Shown here: piece by piece, positions 52,657 to 61,483 of the stretch
Position numbering within the stretch: position 1 is the stretch's first letter
How the letters are laid out: each line of letters begins with the position of its first letter
Assembly: GCF_029639405.1 (NCBI RefSeq)
Contig: NZ_CP121274.1
Coordinates: forward strand, 2,108,001-2,172,000
Direction: 5' to 3'
Source of the DNA: Microbacterium proteolyticum
Lineage (GTDB): Bacteria > Actinomycetota > Actinomycetes > Actinomycetales > Microbacteriaceae
Length of the DNA stretch: 64,000 nucleotides
Position numbers and translations under genes: made by a program
The notes under the pieces: generated by a model
What the model saw: only the letters and a program-made list of their open reading frames with translations
The model's database searches: none
Told to the model about the DNA's origin: nothing

Positions 52657-53088
52657 TCACAGCAGCGCCAGGGCGGTGACGCGCCACCGGCCGTCGAGGC
52701 CCTCGATGCGGAGGGCGATGGCGCGCGTGCGCGTCCGCGCCGCGGCGATCACCGTGGCCTCGACGACGCCGTCGGCGGGCGAGGAGAGGTGCACCGACCG
52801 GATCTCGTGCACGTCGCGCGGTGCCGGCATGCGTCGGGCGCTGCGGGCCCGTGCGGCGAGGCCCGCGCGGACGACGACGGCGCGGTAGACGTCCTCCGTC
52901 GTCCACCGTGCGAGCTGCTCCGCCTCGCGAACGCCCGCGAAGACCTCGAGCACACCCCGGACGACGTTGCGGGTGAAGACCTCCGCCGAGGGGAGGTGCG
53001 CGGTCGAGGTGCGCTGCGGGGCGAAGAACGCGTCGGTGCGGACGGCGGCGGAGGCGTGCTCCGAGCCGCGGAGGAGGGGAGCGGGCAT
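52657..53088 (-). CDS. Rv3235-like (DUF6459-type) protein
   Basis: 143 residues with an Ala/Arg-rich disordered N terminus. A C-terminal domain of about 90 residues starts FTRNVVRGVLEVFAGVREAE and reads through LARWTTEDVYRAVVVRAGLA to RTRTRAIALRIEGLDGRWRV. This is the form of the small actinobacterial family of Rv3235, always close to secA. The function is unknown. ATG 53088 follows GGAAG. The stop is 7 bases from the convergent aminotransferase. Confidence 0.8.
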   Translation of the reverse strand: MPAPLLRGSEHASAAVRTDAFFAPQRTSTAHLPSAEVFTRNVVRGVLEVFAGVREAEQLARWTTEDVYRAVVVRAGLAARARSARRMPAPRDVHEIRSVHLSSPADGVVEATVIAAARTRTRAIALRIEGLDGRWRVTALALL

Positions 53089-53534
53089 GGGGGACTTCCG
53101 TGTTTCGTGTGTGCCGGGGGACTGTGGCACGACGCTAGGACGGCACAGGCGGTGAAGCGAACCGCGCGTCGCCCCGGAGACCGGGCGTCGCGGGGGTGAG
53201 ACGCGGGTCCATCGCATTGCCCGTCACGACGACCGTGCCGCCGCCCCCTGGCATCCGTGCGGGGGAGGACGGCGGACGAACCGGTCAGGGGGTGACGGTG
53301 CCCAGAGCGGGCGATCATCATGTCCCCCGAGTTGCCGGGGTGGGCGGTTCACCCGCCTTCTTCACCCGCAGACCCCCCCCCCGTCGCGTGGTCGCGCCCG
53401 AGGGGGACGACGCGCCGGCGAGGACATCGACGTGAGCCGCTCCGTTTCCCCCTCGCTAACCTCGCGCTCCGCGGGAAGTGGCGGGGGATGCGTACGTTCC
53501 CAGGTGATTCCTCATGTCTACCAAGGAGATCCGT
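53089..53534. other. 446-base gene-free stretch upstream of the secreted nuclease
   Basis: A divergent region serving the Rv3235-like gene (minus) and the nuclease (plus). It contains a run of ten C at 53373-53382, repeated CGG/GGG tracts, and TAGCGT on the minus strand near 53136 as a possible -10. For the nuclease, TAACCT near 53457 or TACGTT near 53491 could be -10 elements. No protein with credible composition or known RNA is seen. The ribosome-binding site AAGGAG for the nuclease is at 53523-53528. Confidence 0.5.
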
Positions 53535-56500
53535 ATGTCTGCGCGCCCGTTGTCCATGTCGGCGCTGTCCAGCGCCCTCGCCGCCGTGATCGTCGGCGCC
53601 CTGATCCCTCTTGCGGCGGTCGCACCGGCCCAGGCCGACACCGCCGGCACCGGCGTGATCATCAACGAGGCGTACCTGAAGGGCGGAAGCGCGAACGCCC
53701 CGTACTCGAAGAAGTTCGTCGAGCTCTACAACCAGGGCGGCACCGACGTCGACCTGTCCACGTGGTCGCTGCAGTACCGGTCGGCGACCGGCACGAGCGC
53801 CTCCAACGGCGTCGGCGCCCTCAGCGGGACGATCAAGGCCCACTCGTACTTCCTCGTGCAGCTCAACGGCAACGGCTCGACCGGCGCGGCGCTTCCCACC
53901 CCCGACCTCGACCTCGCCGGCAAGGTGACGCCGTCGGGCACGACGGGCACGCTCATCCTCGCCAAGACCACGAGCGCGATCACTTCGCCGACCGGCAGTG
54001 TCACGGGCAACCAGAACATCGCCGACCTGCTCGGGTACGGCGCATCGAACACCTACGAGGGTCGTGTGGTGCCGGTCACCGGGGCGAACGACACCCCGAA
54101 CTCGCTGGCACGGACGGGCTTCTCCGACACCGACGACAACCGCACCGACTTCACGCACCCGGCCTCCATCACGCCGCAGAACTCCGCGTCGTCGTCGCCG
54201 TCGCCCTCCCCGTCGCCCACGGCCTCGCCGACCAACTCGCCCACGGCGTCGCCGAGCCCGTCGCCGACGACGCCCGCGGCATCCGTCACGGCCATCGCGG
54301 CGATCCAGGGAACCGGCGACGCGTCGCCCCTGAACGGCCAGACCGCCACCACGCGCGGTGTGGTCACCGCCGCGTACCCCTCGGGGGGCTTCGCCGGCTA
54401 CTACGTGCAGACCGAGAACACCGGCGGCGCGATCGACTTCGCCTCCCACACCGCGTCGGACGGCCTGTTCGTCTACTCGCCCAGCACCGTCGGCCAGGTC
54501 GCCGTCGGCGACGTCGTCCAGGTCACCGGAACCGTCGGCGAGTACTTCGGCCTGACCCAGCTCACCGTGGCCTCGGGCGGCGTGACGAAGGTGGGGACCG
54601 GCAGCATCACCCCCGCGACCGTCGCGGTTCCGCGTGACGCCGCCCAGCGCGAGTCGCTCGAGGGCATGCTGGTCGCCCCGCAGGGTGCGTACACGGTCAG
54701 CAACACCTACTCGACCAACCAGTACGCCGAGATCGGCCTGGCCACCGGCACCACGCCGCTGATCACCCCGACCGAGATCGCGCGCCCCGGCACGGCCGAG
54801 TACACCGCCGCGGTCGCCGACAACGCCGCGCGCGGGATCACGCTCGACGACGGCGCCTCGATCAACTTCCTCGGCAGCGCCACCAACAAGGCCATCCCGC
54901 TGCCGTACCTGACCAAGACCACGGTCTCCGTCGGCGCCGCGGCCACCTTCACGCGCCCCGTCGTGCTGGACTACCGCAACAACACGTGGAAGCTCCAGCC
55001 CACCGCGCAGCTGACCGCGGACAACGACGCACAGGTCGCGCCCGCCACGTTCTCGAACGTCCGTCAGGCGGCGCCCGCCGCCGTCGGCGGCGACATCAAG
55101 GTCGCGACGTTCAACGTCCTGAACTACTTCACCACGACCGGTGACACCCTCACCGGCTGCTCCTTCTACACCGACCGCGCCGGCACCCCCATCACGGTCA
55201 ACACCGGCTGCGACGCCCGCGGAGCCGCCAACGCCACGAGCCTCCAGCGTCAGCAGGACAAGATCGTCACGGCGATCACCACCCTGGGCGCGGACGTGGT
55301 GAGCCTCGAGGAGATCGAGAACTCGGCCGTCTTCGGCAAGAACCGCGACTCCGCGCTCAGCACCCTCACCGCTGCGCTGAACACCGCCGCCGGCAGTGAC
55401 GTGTGGGCCTTCGTGGCATCCCCGTCGACCCTGCCGGCGTCCGAGGACGTCATCCGCACCGCCTTCATCTACAAGAAGGCGACCGTGCGCACCGAGGGCG
55501 ACTCGCGCATCCTGACGACCGGTTCGGCCTTCGACAACGCCCGCCGCCCGCTGGCTCAGAAGTTCGGCCTCGTGGGCAAGGGCGACGACTCCACGTTCAT
55601 CGCGATCGCCAACCACTTCAAGTCGAAGGGATCGGGCACCGGTGCCAACGCCGACCAGGGTGACGGGCAGGGCGCCTCGAACGCGTCGCGCGTCGCCCAG
55701 GCCGGCGACCTGGTGTCGTTCGCCAATGGGCTGAAGAGCGAGTGGGGAACCGACCGGGTGTTCCTCATGGGCGACTTCAACGCCTACTCGAAGGAGGACC
55801 CCATCAAGGTCCTCACCGACGCGGGGTACATCGACCAGGGTTCCAAGTCGGGCAAGTACTCGTACTCGTTCAGCGGTCAGAGCGGCTCGCTCGACCACGT
55901 CTTCGCGTCGTCCGCCGCGGACCAGCGCGTGCGCGGTGCCGACATCTGGAACATCAACTCCGGCGAGTCCATCGCCCTGGAGTACAGCCGCTACAACTAC
56001 AACGCGACGAACTTCTACGACACCTCGGCGTTCCGCTCCAGCGACCACGACCCCGTGCTCGTCGGCCTGGACCTCACCCCCACGGCGACGGTGAACCTGG
56101 TCGACATCAACGACTTCCACGGTCGTATCGACGCCAACACCCCGCAGTTCGCGGGAACGATCGAGCAGCTGCGCGCGCAGTACGGGGAGGCCAACACGCT
56201 GTTCCTCTCCAGCGGTGACAACATCGGCGCCTCGCCGTTCGCGTCGGCGTCGCAGAACGACCAGCCCACGATCGACGTGCTCAACGCGCTCGACCTGAAG
56301 GCGTCGGCCATCGGAAACCACGAGCTCGACAAGGGCTTCGACGACCTCGTGAACCGCGTGGTCGGCACCGGTCCCAACGCGAAGTTCGCCTACCTCGGCG
56401 CCAACGTGTACCGCAAGGGCACGACGACCCCCGCCCTGCCCGAGTACGCCATCACCACGGTGGCGGGACTGCGGGTCGGCGTCATCGGCACCGTCACGCA

Positions 56501-58796
56501 GGAGACCCCGGCGCTCGTCTCGCCCGGCGGTGTGAGCGGCGTGGACTTCGGCGACCCCGTCGAGGCGACCAACCGCGTGGCCGCCCAGCTCACCGACGGC
56601 GACCCCGCCAACGGTGAAGCGGATGTCATCGTCGCGGCCTACCACGAGGGCGCGGGCGCCGGAACTCCCGACGGCGCGACGCTCGCTCAGGAGATCGCCG
56701 CGGGCGGACCGTTCGCCAAGATCGTGACGCAGACCTCGGCGAAGGTCGACGCGATCTTCACCGGTCACACGCACAAGACCTACGCGTGGGACGCCCCCGT
56801 CCCCGGCGCCACCGACGGCCGCACGCGCCCCGTCATCCAGACGGGCAACTACGGCGAGAACATCGGCAACGTCGTCCTGACGGTCTCCGACACCACCGGT
56901 GACGTGCTGTCCTACACGGGCGCCAACGTCGCGCGCACCAAGACCGCGACGAACACCCTGGTCGCCACCTACCCCCGCGTCGCGCAGGTCAAGAGCATCA
57001 CGGATGCCGCCCTGGCCGCCGCAGCTCAGATCGGCAACCAGCCGGTCGGATCGGTGACCAAGGACATCACCACGGCGTACGCGGGTGGCTCCTACACCAA
57101 CGGCGTGTACACCGGTGGGTCGCGCGACGACCGCTCGAAGGAGTCGACCCTCGGCAACCTCGTCGCGGACTCGCTCGTGACCAGCCTCGGCGCAGTGGAC
57201 CGCGGTGGGGCGCAGATCGGTGTCGTGAACCCGGGCGGTCTGCGCGCCGAGCTGTTCTACGCCCCCGACGGTGTCGTGTCCTACTCCGAGGCCAACGCGG
57301 TCCTGCCCTTCGTGAACAACCTCTGGACGACCTCGCTCACGGGCGCGCAGTTCAAGACGCTTCTCGAGCAGCAGTGGCAGACCAACGCCGACGGCACCGT
57401 GCCGTCGCGTCCGTTCCTCAAGCTCGGCCTGTCGAAGAACGTCGCGTACACGTTCGACGCGAGCCGCGCGGCCGGTGACCGGATCACCTCGATCACGGTC
57501 GACGGCGTCGCGATCAACCCCACCGCGTCGTACCGGATCGGTTCGTTCAGCTTCCTCGTGCAGGGCGGCGACAACTTCCGCGTCTTCACGCAGGGCACGG
57601 GCACGAAGGACTCGGGTCTGATCGACCGCGACGCCTGGATCGACTACCTCAAGGCGAACCCGGGCCTCGCGCCCGACTTCGCCCGACGGTCGGCCCAGGT
57701 CACGGGCGTCCCGTCGACGCCCGTCACGGCCACCTCCTCGCTCGCGCTCACGGTCTCGGGTCTCGACCTGACGTCGCTCGGCAGCCCCGCCAACACCACG
57801 GCGTCGGTCGAGTGGACCGGCAGCTCGGCGTCGTTCGCGCCGGTGACGGTGTCGGGCGGTTCGGCGAGCCTCTCCCTGACGGTGCCCACGGATGCCGTGG
57901 CCGCCAGCGAGATCGTCGTGCGGGCGCAGCCGAGCGGGACGATCGTGCGCATCCCGGTGACGGTCGCGGTCGATCACGACGCTCCCCGCGTCAGCCTCTC
58001 GGTGAGCGGCCGCACCGTCACCGTCTCGGCCACCGACGCCGGTGCGGGTGTCGCCTCGGTCGAATACCGCCTGGACGGGGGTGTCTGGACGGCCTACTCC
58101 GCCGCCCTGGTGCTCGACGACAAGGCGCACACGGTCGAGGCCCGCGCCACCGACAAGGCCGGCAACGTCTCGACGGTCGCTTCGACGTCGCTGGCGTCGG
58201 TCGACACCACGCAGACGCCGGTCCTGACCGCGCGCGGCACGGCTCGCACCGTCACCGTGGGCGACTCCGTCGCGCCGGGCTCGGTGTCCGTCGCGGATGC
58301 GAGCGGTTCCGCACTGTCGGGGGTCGCGGTGACGTTCAAGGTCTCGGGTCCCGCCACCTTCGCCGGTGGCAAGACGAGCGTGCGTGTCGTCTCCGACGCA
58401 CTGGGACTCGCTACCGCACCGTCGGTGACGACCTCGGCGGCGGGTGCGGTGAAGGTCACGGCCAGTGCTCCGCTCGCCACCAAGGTGTCGCTCCCCGCGA
58501 TCACGGTGGTGGCCAAGGCGCCCGCGCTGACGATCGACGGTACGGCCACGACGAGCATCGTCAGCGGCAAGGCGCGCCTCACGGTCCGCGTCACGAACAC
58601 CGCGACCGAGACCGTCGCCATCAAGATCAAGACCGTCTACGGCTCGAAGACCGTCGCGACGCTGGCTCCCGGAGCCTCGACCGAGGCCGTCTTCAAGACG
58701 GCGCTGACCTCGCTCCCCGCGGGTTCGGCGACGGTCGAGATCACCGGCGCCTCGGGGGCGAACACCGTCGAGCTGCCCTACACGGCGACGCGATGA
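53535..58796 (+). CDS. Secreted multidomain nuclease / 5'-nucleotidase (ExeM-NucH-like)
   Basis: 1753 residues from ATG 53535, chosen because AAGGAG lies 6 bases before it; an upstream ATG at 53514 precedes that site. A Sec signal peptide is cut after PAQA (about 34). A lamin-tail domain (about 38-180) is followed by a Ser-Pro linker (SPSPSPSPTASPTNS, about 220) and an OB-fold ExeM region (about 250-500). An EEP nuclease follows (about 519-845; KVATFNVLNYF, DVVSLEEIENS, VFLMGDFNAYS, SSDHDPVLVG). A metallophosphatase comes next (about 851-1100; DINDFHGR, IGNHELDKGF, FTGHTHKTYA), then a 5'-nucleotidase C domain (about 1170-1375). Ig-like and glycine-poor beta domains run to the end. There is no LPXTG or membrane anchor. 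The probable job is degradation of extracellular DNA and nucleotides to recover phosphate and nucleosides. Confidence 0.93.
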   Translation: MSARPLSMSALSSALAAVIVGALIPLAAVAPAQADTAGTGVIINEAYLKGGSANAPYSKKFVELYNQGGTDVDLSTWSLQYRSATGTSASNGVGALSGTIKAHSYFLVQLNGNGSTGAALPTPDLDLAGKVTPSGTTGTLILAKTTSAITSPTGSVTGNQNIADLLGYGASNTYEGRVVPVTGANDTPNSLARTGFSDTDDNRTDFTHPASITPQNSASSSPSPSPSPTASPTNSPTASPSPSPTTPAASVTAIAAIQGTGDASPLNGQTATTRGVVTAAYPSGGFAGYYVQTENTGGAIDFASHTASDGLFVYSPSTVGQVAVGDVVQVTGTVGEYFGLTQLTVASGGVTKVGTGSITPATVAVPRDAAQRESLEGMLVAPQGAYTVSNTYSTNQYAEIGLATGTTPLITPTEIARPGTAEYTAAVADNAARGITLDDGASINFLGSATNKAIPLPYLTKTTVSVGAAATFTRPVVLDYRNNTWKLQPTAQLTADNDAQVAPATFSNVRQAAPAAVGGDIKVATFNVLNYFTTTGDTLTGCSFYTDRAGTPITVNTGCDARGAANATSLQRQQDKIVTAITTLGADVVSLEEIENSAVFGKNRDSALSTLTAALNTAAGSDVWAFVASPSTLPASEDVIRTAFIYKKATVRTEGDSRILTTGSAFDNARRPLAQKFGLVGKGDDSTFIAIANHFKSKGSGTGANADQGDGQGASNASRVAQAGDLVSFANGLKSEWGTDRVFLMGDFNAYSKEDPIKVLTDAGYIDQGSKSGKYSYSFSGQSGSLDHVFASSAADQRVRGADIWNINSGESIALEYSRYNYNATNFYDTSAFRSSDHDPVLVGLDLTPTATVNLVDINDFHGRIDANTPQFAGTIEQLRAQYGEANTLFLSSGDNIGASPFASASQNDQPTIDVLNALDLKASAIGNHELDKGFDDLVNRVVGTGPNAKFAYLGANVYRKGTTTPALPEYAITTVAGLRVGVIGTVTQETPALVSPGGVSGVDFGDPVEATNRVAAQLTDGDPANGEADVIVAAYHEGAGAGTPDGATLAQEIAAGGPFAKIVTQTSAKVDAIFTGHTHKTYAWDAPVPGATDGRTRPVIQTGNYGENIGNVVLTVSDTTGDVLSYTGANVARTKTATNTLVATYPRVAQVKSITDAALAAAAQIGNQPVGSVTKDITTAYAGGSYTNGVYTGGSRDDRSKESTLGNLVADSLVTSLGAVDRGGAQIGVVNPGGLRAELFYAPDGVVSYSEANAVLPFVNNLWTTSLTGAQFKTLLEQQWQTNADGTVPSRPFLKLGLSKNVAYTFDASRAAGDRITSITVDGVAINPTASYRIGSFSFLVQGGDNFRVFTQGTGTKDSGLIDRDAWIDYLKANPGLAPDFARRSAQVTGVPSTPVTATSSLALTVSGLDLTSLGSPANTTASVEWTGSSASFAPVTVSGGSASLSLTVPTDAVAASEIVVRAQPSGTIVRIPVTVAVDHDAPRVSLSVSGRTVTVSATDAGAGVASVEYRLDGGVWTAYSAALVLDDKAHTVEARATDKAGNVSTVASTSLASVDTTQTPVLTARGTARTVTVGDSVAPGSVSVADASGSALSGVAVTFKVSGPATFAGGKTSVRVVSDALGLATAPSVTTSAAGAVKVTASAPLATKVSLPAITVVAKAPALTIDGTATTSIVSGKARLTVRVTNTATETVAIKIKTVYGSKTVATLAPGASTEAVFKTALTSLPAGSATVEITGASGANTVELPYTATR

Positions 58797-58842
58797 CCGT
58801 CGTCACCGGTATCGACTCTCTCTCAGAACGGAACAGCTGATC

Positions 58843-59271
58843 ATGGACAACCTCACTCCTGCACACGGCGTCACGCGACGTTCGTTCACCAGGGCCGCCG
58901 CATGGAGCGTTCCGGTGATCGCGGTCGCGGTCGCCGCCCCCGCGGCATCCGCGTCCGGAGCTCTCTCGGCCAGTGCCTACGACATCTCCGACGTCGAAGC
59001 GGGTGACTCCTTCCCGCTGTCGATCGACGTCGCGGAAGGAGGCAAGCCGCTGGCCGACGGCACGGTCGTCACGGTGAGCCTCACCGACAACGCCGTGCTC
59101 GAATTCGATCCCGACGCGGACGGCTTCGTCACCTCGACGATCGCCAGCGTGCCGATCATCGGCGGGGTGGCCAACGCGATCGTGCTGGTGCGTGCCTTCG
59201 GCACGACCACCGGCGCCGTCGCGTACCGCTCCTCGCAGGTCAGTTACGTGGTGGGCGTGACGCAGGCCTGA
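58843..59271 (+). CDS. Small Tat-exported Ig-like protein
   Basis: 142 residues. A twin-arginine signal reads VTRRSFTRAAAWSVPVIAVA, ending AAPAASASG. The mature part of about 105 residues is Thr/Val/Ala-rich and predicted beta-sandwich (TVVTVSLTDNAVLEFD), resembling bacterial Ig-like or surface adhesion folds. No catalytic residues are seen. It lies 47 bases after the nuclease and is closed by a perfect terminator, so the two genes probably share a transcript. Confidence 0.8.
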   Translation: MDNLTPAHGVTRRSFTRAAAWSVPVIAVAVAAPAASASGALSASAYDISDVEAGDSFPLSIDVAEGGKPLADGTVVTVSLTDNAVLEFDPDADGFVTSTIASVPIIGGVANAIVLVRAFGTTTGAVAYRSSQVSYVVGVTQA

Positions 59272-59277
59272 GATCCG

Positions 59278-59319
59278 AACGCTGTCGCCCCGGGTGCAGG
59301 CACCCGGGGCGACAGCGTT
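59278..59319. terminator. Perfect 20-bp hairpin terminator
   Basis: AACGCTGTCGCCCCGGGTGC pairs base for base with its complement after a two-base AG loop. It starts 7 bases after the Tat protein stop. Confidence 0.9.
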
Positions 59320-59339
59320 CCCGACGGACTCGGTGCCCG

Positions 59340-59345
59340 TAGGGT
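59340..59345 (+). promoter_or_regulatory. Candidate leaderless -10 before pdtaS
   Basis: TAGGGT, 6 bases before the GTG at 59352; no ribosome-binding site lies between. Confidence 0.5.
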
Positions 59346-59351
59346 GAGAGG

Positions 59352-60848
59352 GTGTCGACACTCAGCGAACTCGTCTACGCCCAAGGCCGCTCCAGCGAGG
59401 CCGACGTCGAGTGGCTGCACCGGCTCGCCGGCGACGGCCAGCTGCTCGCCGACCTGGCCTTCGCCGACATCGTGATCTGGGTGCCGACCCCGGACGACTC
59501 GTTCGTCGCCGTCGCGCACACGCGTCCCGGGGGAGCGGCGACCCTGTTCTACCGCGACATCGTCGGCGACCGTGTGCGGCCCCAGTGGCGCACGCAGGTG
59601 CGCGAGGCGTTCCAGAGCGGACGCATCGTCGACTCGGCATCCCCCGACTGGTTCGAGGAGACGCCGACGCGCGTGCGCGCGGTGCCCATCGTCCGCGAGC
59701 TCTCGCGCGACGGCCACGCCGTGACGACGGTGGGCGTGCTCACCCGCCACACCAACCTGGGCGAGACGCGCACGCCCTCGCGTCAGCAGATCACGTTCAA
59801 CGACTGCGCCGACGATCTGTTCGGCATGATCTCCTCGGGCGAATTCCCCGACCTGAAGGCCCCGACCTCCCCGCGCCGCGGCGCTCCGCGCGCTTCGGAC
59901 GGCCTCATCCGTCTCGATGTCGACGGCATCACGACCTTCGCGAGCCCGAACGCGCTGTCGGCCTTCAACCGCATGGGCTTCGACGACGAGCTCGAGGGGG
60001 AGTCCCTCGCCGAGGTCACCGAGCGCATCCTCCCCGCCAAGCGTCAGGACGTCGACGAGTCGCTGCCCATCGTGGTGACGGGGCGCGCTCCGTGGCGGGC
60101 CGACATCGAGGCGCGCGGTGTGCAGGTGTCGCTGCGGACCATCCCGCTCCGCGACCGGGGGACGCGCATCGGCGCGATCGTGCTCAGCCGCGACGTCACC
60201 GAGATCCGCCACCAGGAGCAGGAGCTCATCACCAAGGACGCCACGATCCGCGAGATCCACCACCGGGTCAAGAACAACCTGCAGACCGTGGCCTCCCTCC
60301 TCCGCATCCAGGCGCGGCGCACGCACTCCGACGAAGCCCGGGATGCCTTGACCCAGGCCATGCGGCGCGTCTCGGCGATCGCGGTGGTCCACGACACGCT
60401 GTCCGAGGGGCTGGCCCAGAACGTCGACTTCGACGACGTGTTCGCGCGCGTGCTGAAGCTCGTCGCCGAGGTCGCCGCCGCCCCCAACACCCGGGCGCGC
60501 ACCCGCAGCACCGGGCGGTTCGGCACCCTTCCGAGCGAATACGCCACGCCCCTCGCGCTCGCGCTGACCGAGCTCGTCACCAACGCCGTCGAGCACGGCC
60601 TCGCGGGTCAGGAGGGCGACGTGGAGATCGCCGCTGAACGCGGCGACGAGATGCTCGAGGTGCGGGTGCGCGACACCGGCGTCGGCCTCCCCGAGGGACA
60701 GGTGGGCCGGGGCCTGGGCACGCAGATCGTGCGCACGCTCATCCAGGGCGAACTGGGCGGAACCATCGACTGGCACACCCTGATGGGCAGCGGTACCGAG
60801 GTCACGATCGAGATCCCGCTGCGCTACATCGACCGCGTCACCGCCTGA
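59352..60848 (+). CDS. pdtaS: PdtaS-type sensor histidine kinase
   Basis: 498 residues. An N-terminal GAF-like domain (about 1-150) is followed by a PAS domain (about 185-300; LIRLDVDGITTFASPNALSA). The HWE/HisKA_2 phosphorylation helix is REIHHRVKNNLQTVASLLRI (His about 305). The ATP-binding domain reads LALTELVTNAVEHGLAGQEG, VRVRDTGVGLPEG and GRGLGTQIVRTLI. This is the Rv3220c/PdtaS layout, whose cognate PdtaR acts as an RNA-binding antiterminator and is encoded elsewhere. It is soluble, with no membrane helix. The gene is convergent with whiB1, as in mycobacteria. Confidence 0.94.
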   Translation: MSTLSELVYAQGRSSEADVEWLHRLAGDGQLLADLAFADIVIWVPTPDDSFVAVAHTRPGGAATLFYRDIVGDRVRPQWRTQVREAFQSGRIVDSASPDWFEETPTRVRAVPIVRELSRDGHAVTTVGVLTRHTNLGETRTPSRQQITFNDCADDLFGMISSGEFPDLKAPTSPRRGAPRASDGLIRLDVDGITTFASPNALSAFNRMGFDDELEGESLAEVTERILPAKRQDVDESLPIVVTGRAPWRADIEARGVQVSLRTIPLRDRGTRIGAIVLSRDVTEIRHQEQELITKDATIREIHHRVKNNLQTVASLLRIQARRTHSDEARDALTQAMRRVSAIAVVHDTLSEGLAQNVDFDDVFARVLKLVAEVAAAPNTRARTRSTGRFGTLPSEYATPLALALTELVTNAVEHGLAGQEGDVEIAAERGDEMLEVRVRDTGVGLPEGQVGRGLGTQIVRTLIQGELGGTIDWHTLMGSGTEVTIEIPLRYIDRVTA

Positions 60849-60861
60849 CCGCCGCGCAACG

Positions 60862-60925
60862 TCAGCGATCCGCGCACCTTCAGCCATTCTCGGCGGCTGC
60901 GCGCTGATTCGACGCGGATCACTGA
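60862..60925. repeat. Nested four-copy palindrome (element 3) in convergent gap
   Basis: The outer arms TCAGCGATCCGCG (60862-60874) and CGCGGATCACTGA (60913-60925) match at 12 of 13 positions. The inner arms CAGCC (60881-60885) and GGCTG (60895-60899) form a short stem. TCAGCGAT and TCAGCCAT are two direct copies, with inverted partners at 60901 and 60917. It lies 13 bases after the pdtaS stop and before the whiB1 terminator. Confidence 0.65.
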
Positions 60926-60970
60926 GCCGGCGCGGATCGCGGGGCGCGCGCGCCTGCGCCCGGAAACGGA

Positions 60971-61001
60971 AGGAGCCCACCCCCGGAAGGGGTGGGCTCC
61001 T
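60971..61001 (-). terminator. Terminator after whiB1
   Basis: AGGAGCCCACCCC (60971-60983) and GGGGTGGGCTCCT (60989-61001) pair fully with a 5-base loop. Read from whiB1, the stem is followed by TTCCGTTTCC, a modest U-rich tail. Confidence 0.85.
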
Positions 61002-61017
61002 CGACGTCGCTGCAGCG

Positions 61018-61266
61018 TCAGGACGCGCGGCGGGCGCGCGCAGCGCGGCGCTTGAGGGCGCGGCGCTCATCCTCGGAGAGGCCGCCCCACACGCCCGAAT
61101 CCTGGCCGGACTCGAGGGCGTACTGCAGGCAGACCTCGGTGACGGTGCAACGTGCGCAGACCGACTTGGCCTTCTCGATCTGGTCGACCGCGGGGCCGGT
61201 GTTGCCCACGGGGAAGAACAGTTCGGGGTCGACGGTCAGGCAGGCTGCTTTGTCGCGCCAATCCAT
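61018..61266 (-). CDS. whiB1: WhiB1 iron-sulfur transcription factor
   Basis: 82 residues, starting MDWRDKAACLTVDPELFFPV at ATG 61266 with AAGGAG at proper distance. Cluster ligands are Cys 9 and those of VCARCTVTEVCLQYAL (C-x2-C-x5-C). The G[VI]WGG turn is SGVWGGLSEDERRALKRRA, followed by a basic tail. WhiB1 holds a nitric-oxide-sensitive 4Fe-4S cluster and binds the main sigma factor. It pairs with pdtaS as in mycobacteria (Rv3219/Rv3220c). Confidence 0.96.
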   Translation of the reverse strand: MDWRDKAACLTVDPELFFPVGNTGPAVDQIEKAKSVCARCTVTEVCLQYALESGQDSGVWGGLSEDERRALKRRAARARRAS

Positions 61267-61289
61267 AGGGGTGCTCCTTGTTGCAGAAA

Positions 61290-61295
61290 AATATA
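61290..61295 (-). promoter_or_regulatory. Candidate -10 of whiB1
   Basis: TATATT on the minus strand, about 24 bases before the ATG, is the best -10 match in this stretch. It gives a leader of about 17 bases that includes AAGGAG. Confidence 0.6.
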
Positions 61296-61340
61296 CGTTG
61301 GCGGGCACCGGGGTTCGGGTCCGGTACCCTGGTGGGATAC

Positions 61341-61403
61341 GCGAGCGATTGCTCGCCCCACTTCGCTGTGGGAGCACACGGCTTTTTCCATGCTCCCACA
61401 GCG
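61341..61403. promoter_or_regulatory. Two adjacent perfect hairpins upstream of whiB1
   Basis: GCGAGC-GATT-GCTCGC at 61341-61356, and CGCTGTGGGAGCA (61364-61376) paired with TGCTCCCACAGCG (61391-61403) around a T-rich loop of 14 bases. They lie between whiB1 (minus) and the small membrane gene (plus). They may be operators of whiB1 or an RNA structure; no known family is recognised. Confidence 0.5.
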
Positions 61404-61483
61404 CTTCCGGCCGATCAAGAGGTAACCGGCAGGTTTCCAGGTTGCAACGCCGGGGAAACATGCGTCGGGAAGGATCGCGGGTC

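Noticed and set aside
53196..53435. A 79-codon plus-strand open frame in the gap before the nuclease
   Set aside because: Pro/Arg/Gly-rich with no ribosome-binding site, TANNNT element or recognisable motif, and it crosses the C-run.
54186..54285. Short repeats of TCGCCG/TCGCCC that might suggest a CRISPR or microsatellite
   Set aside because: They encode the Ser-Pro-Thr linker of the nuclease in frame; there are no spacers and no equal repeat units.
53349..58130. A 1593-codon open frame on the minus strand across the secreted nuclease gene
   Set aside because: It is antisense to a gene with clear signal peptide and catalytic motifs. Its translation is Arg/Gly/Val/Asp-rich with no domain, the usual result of high GC at third positions.
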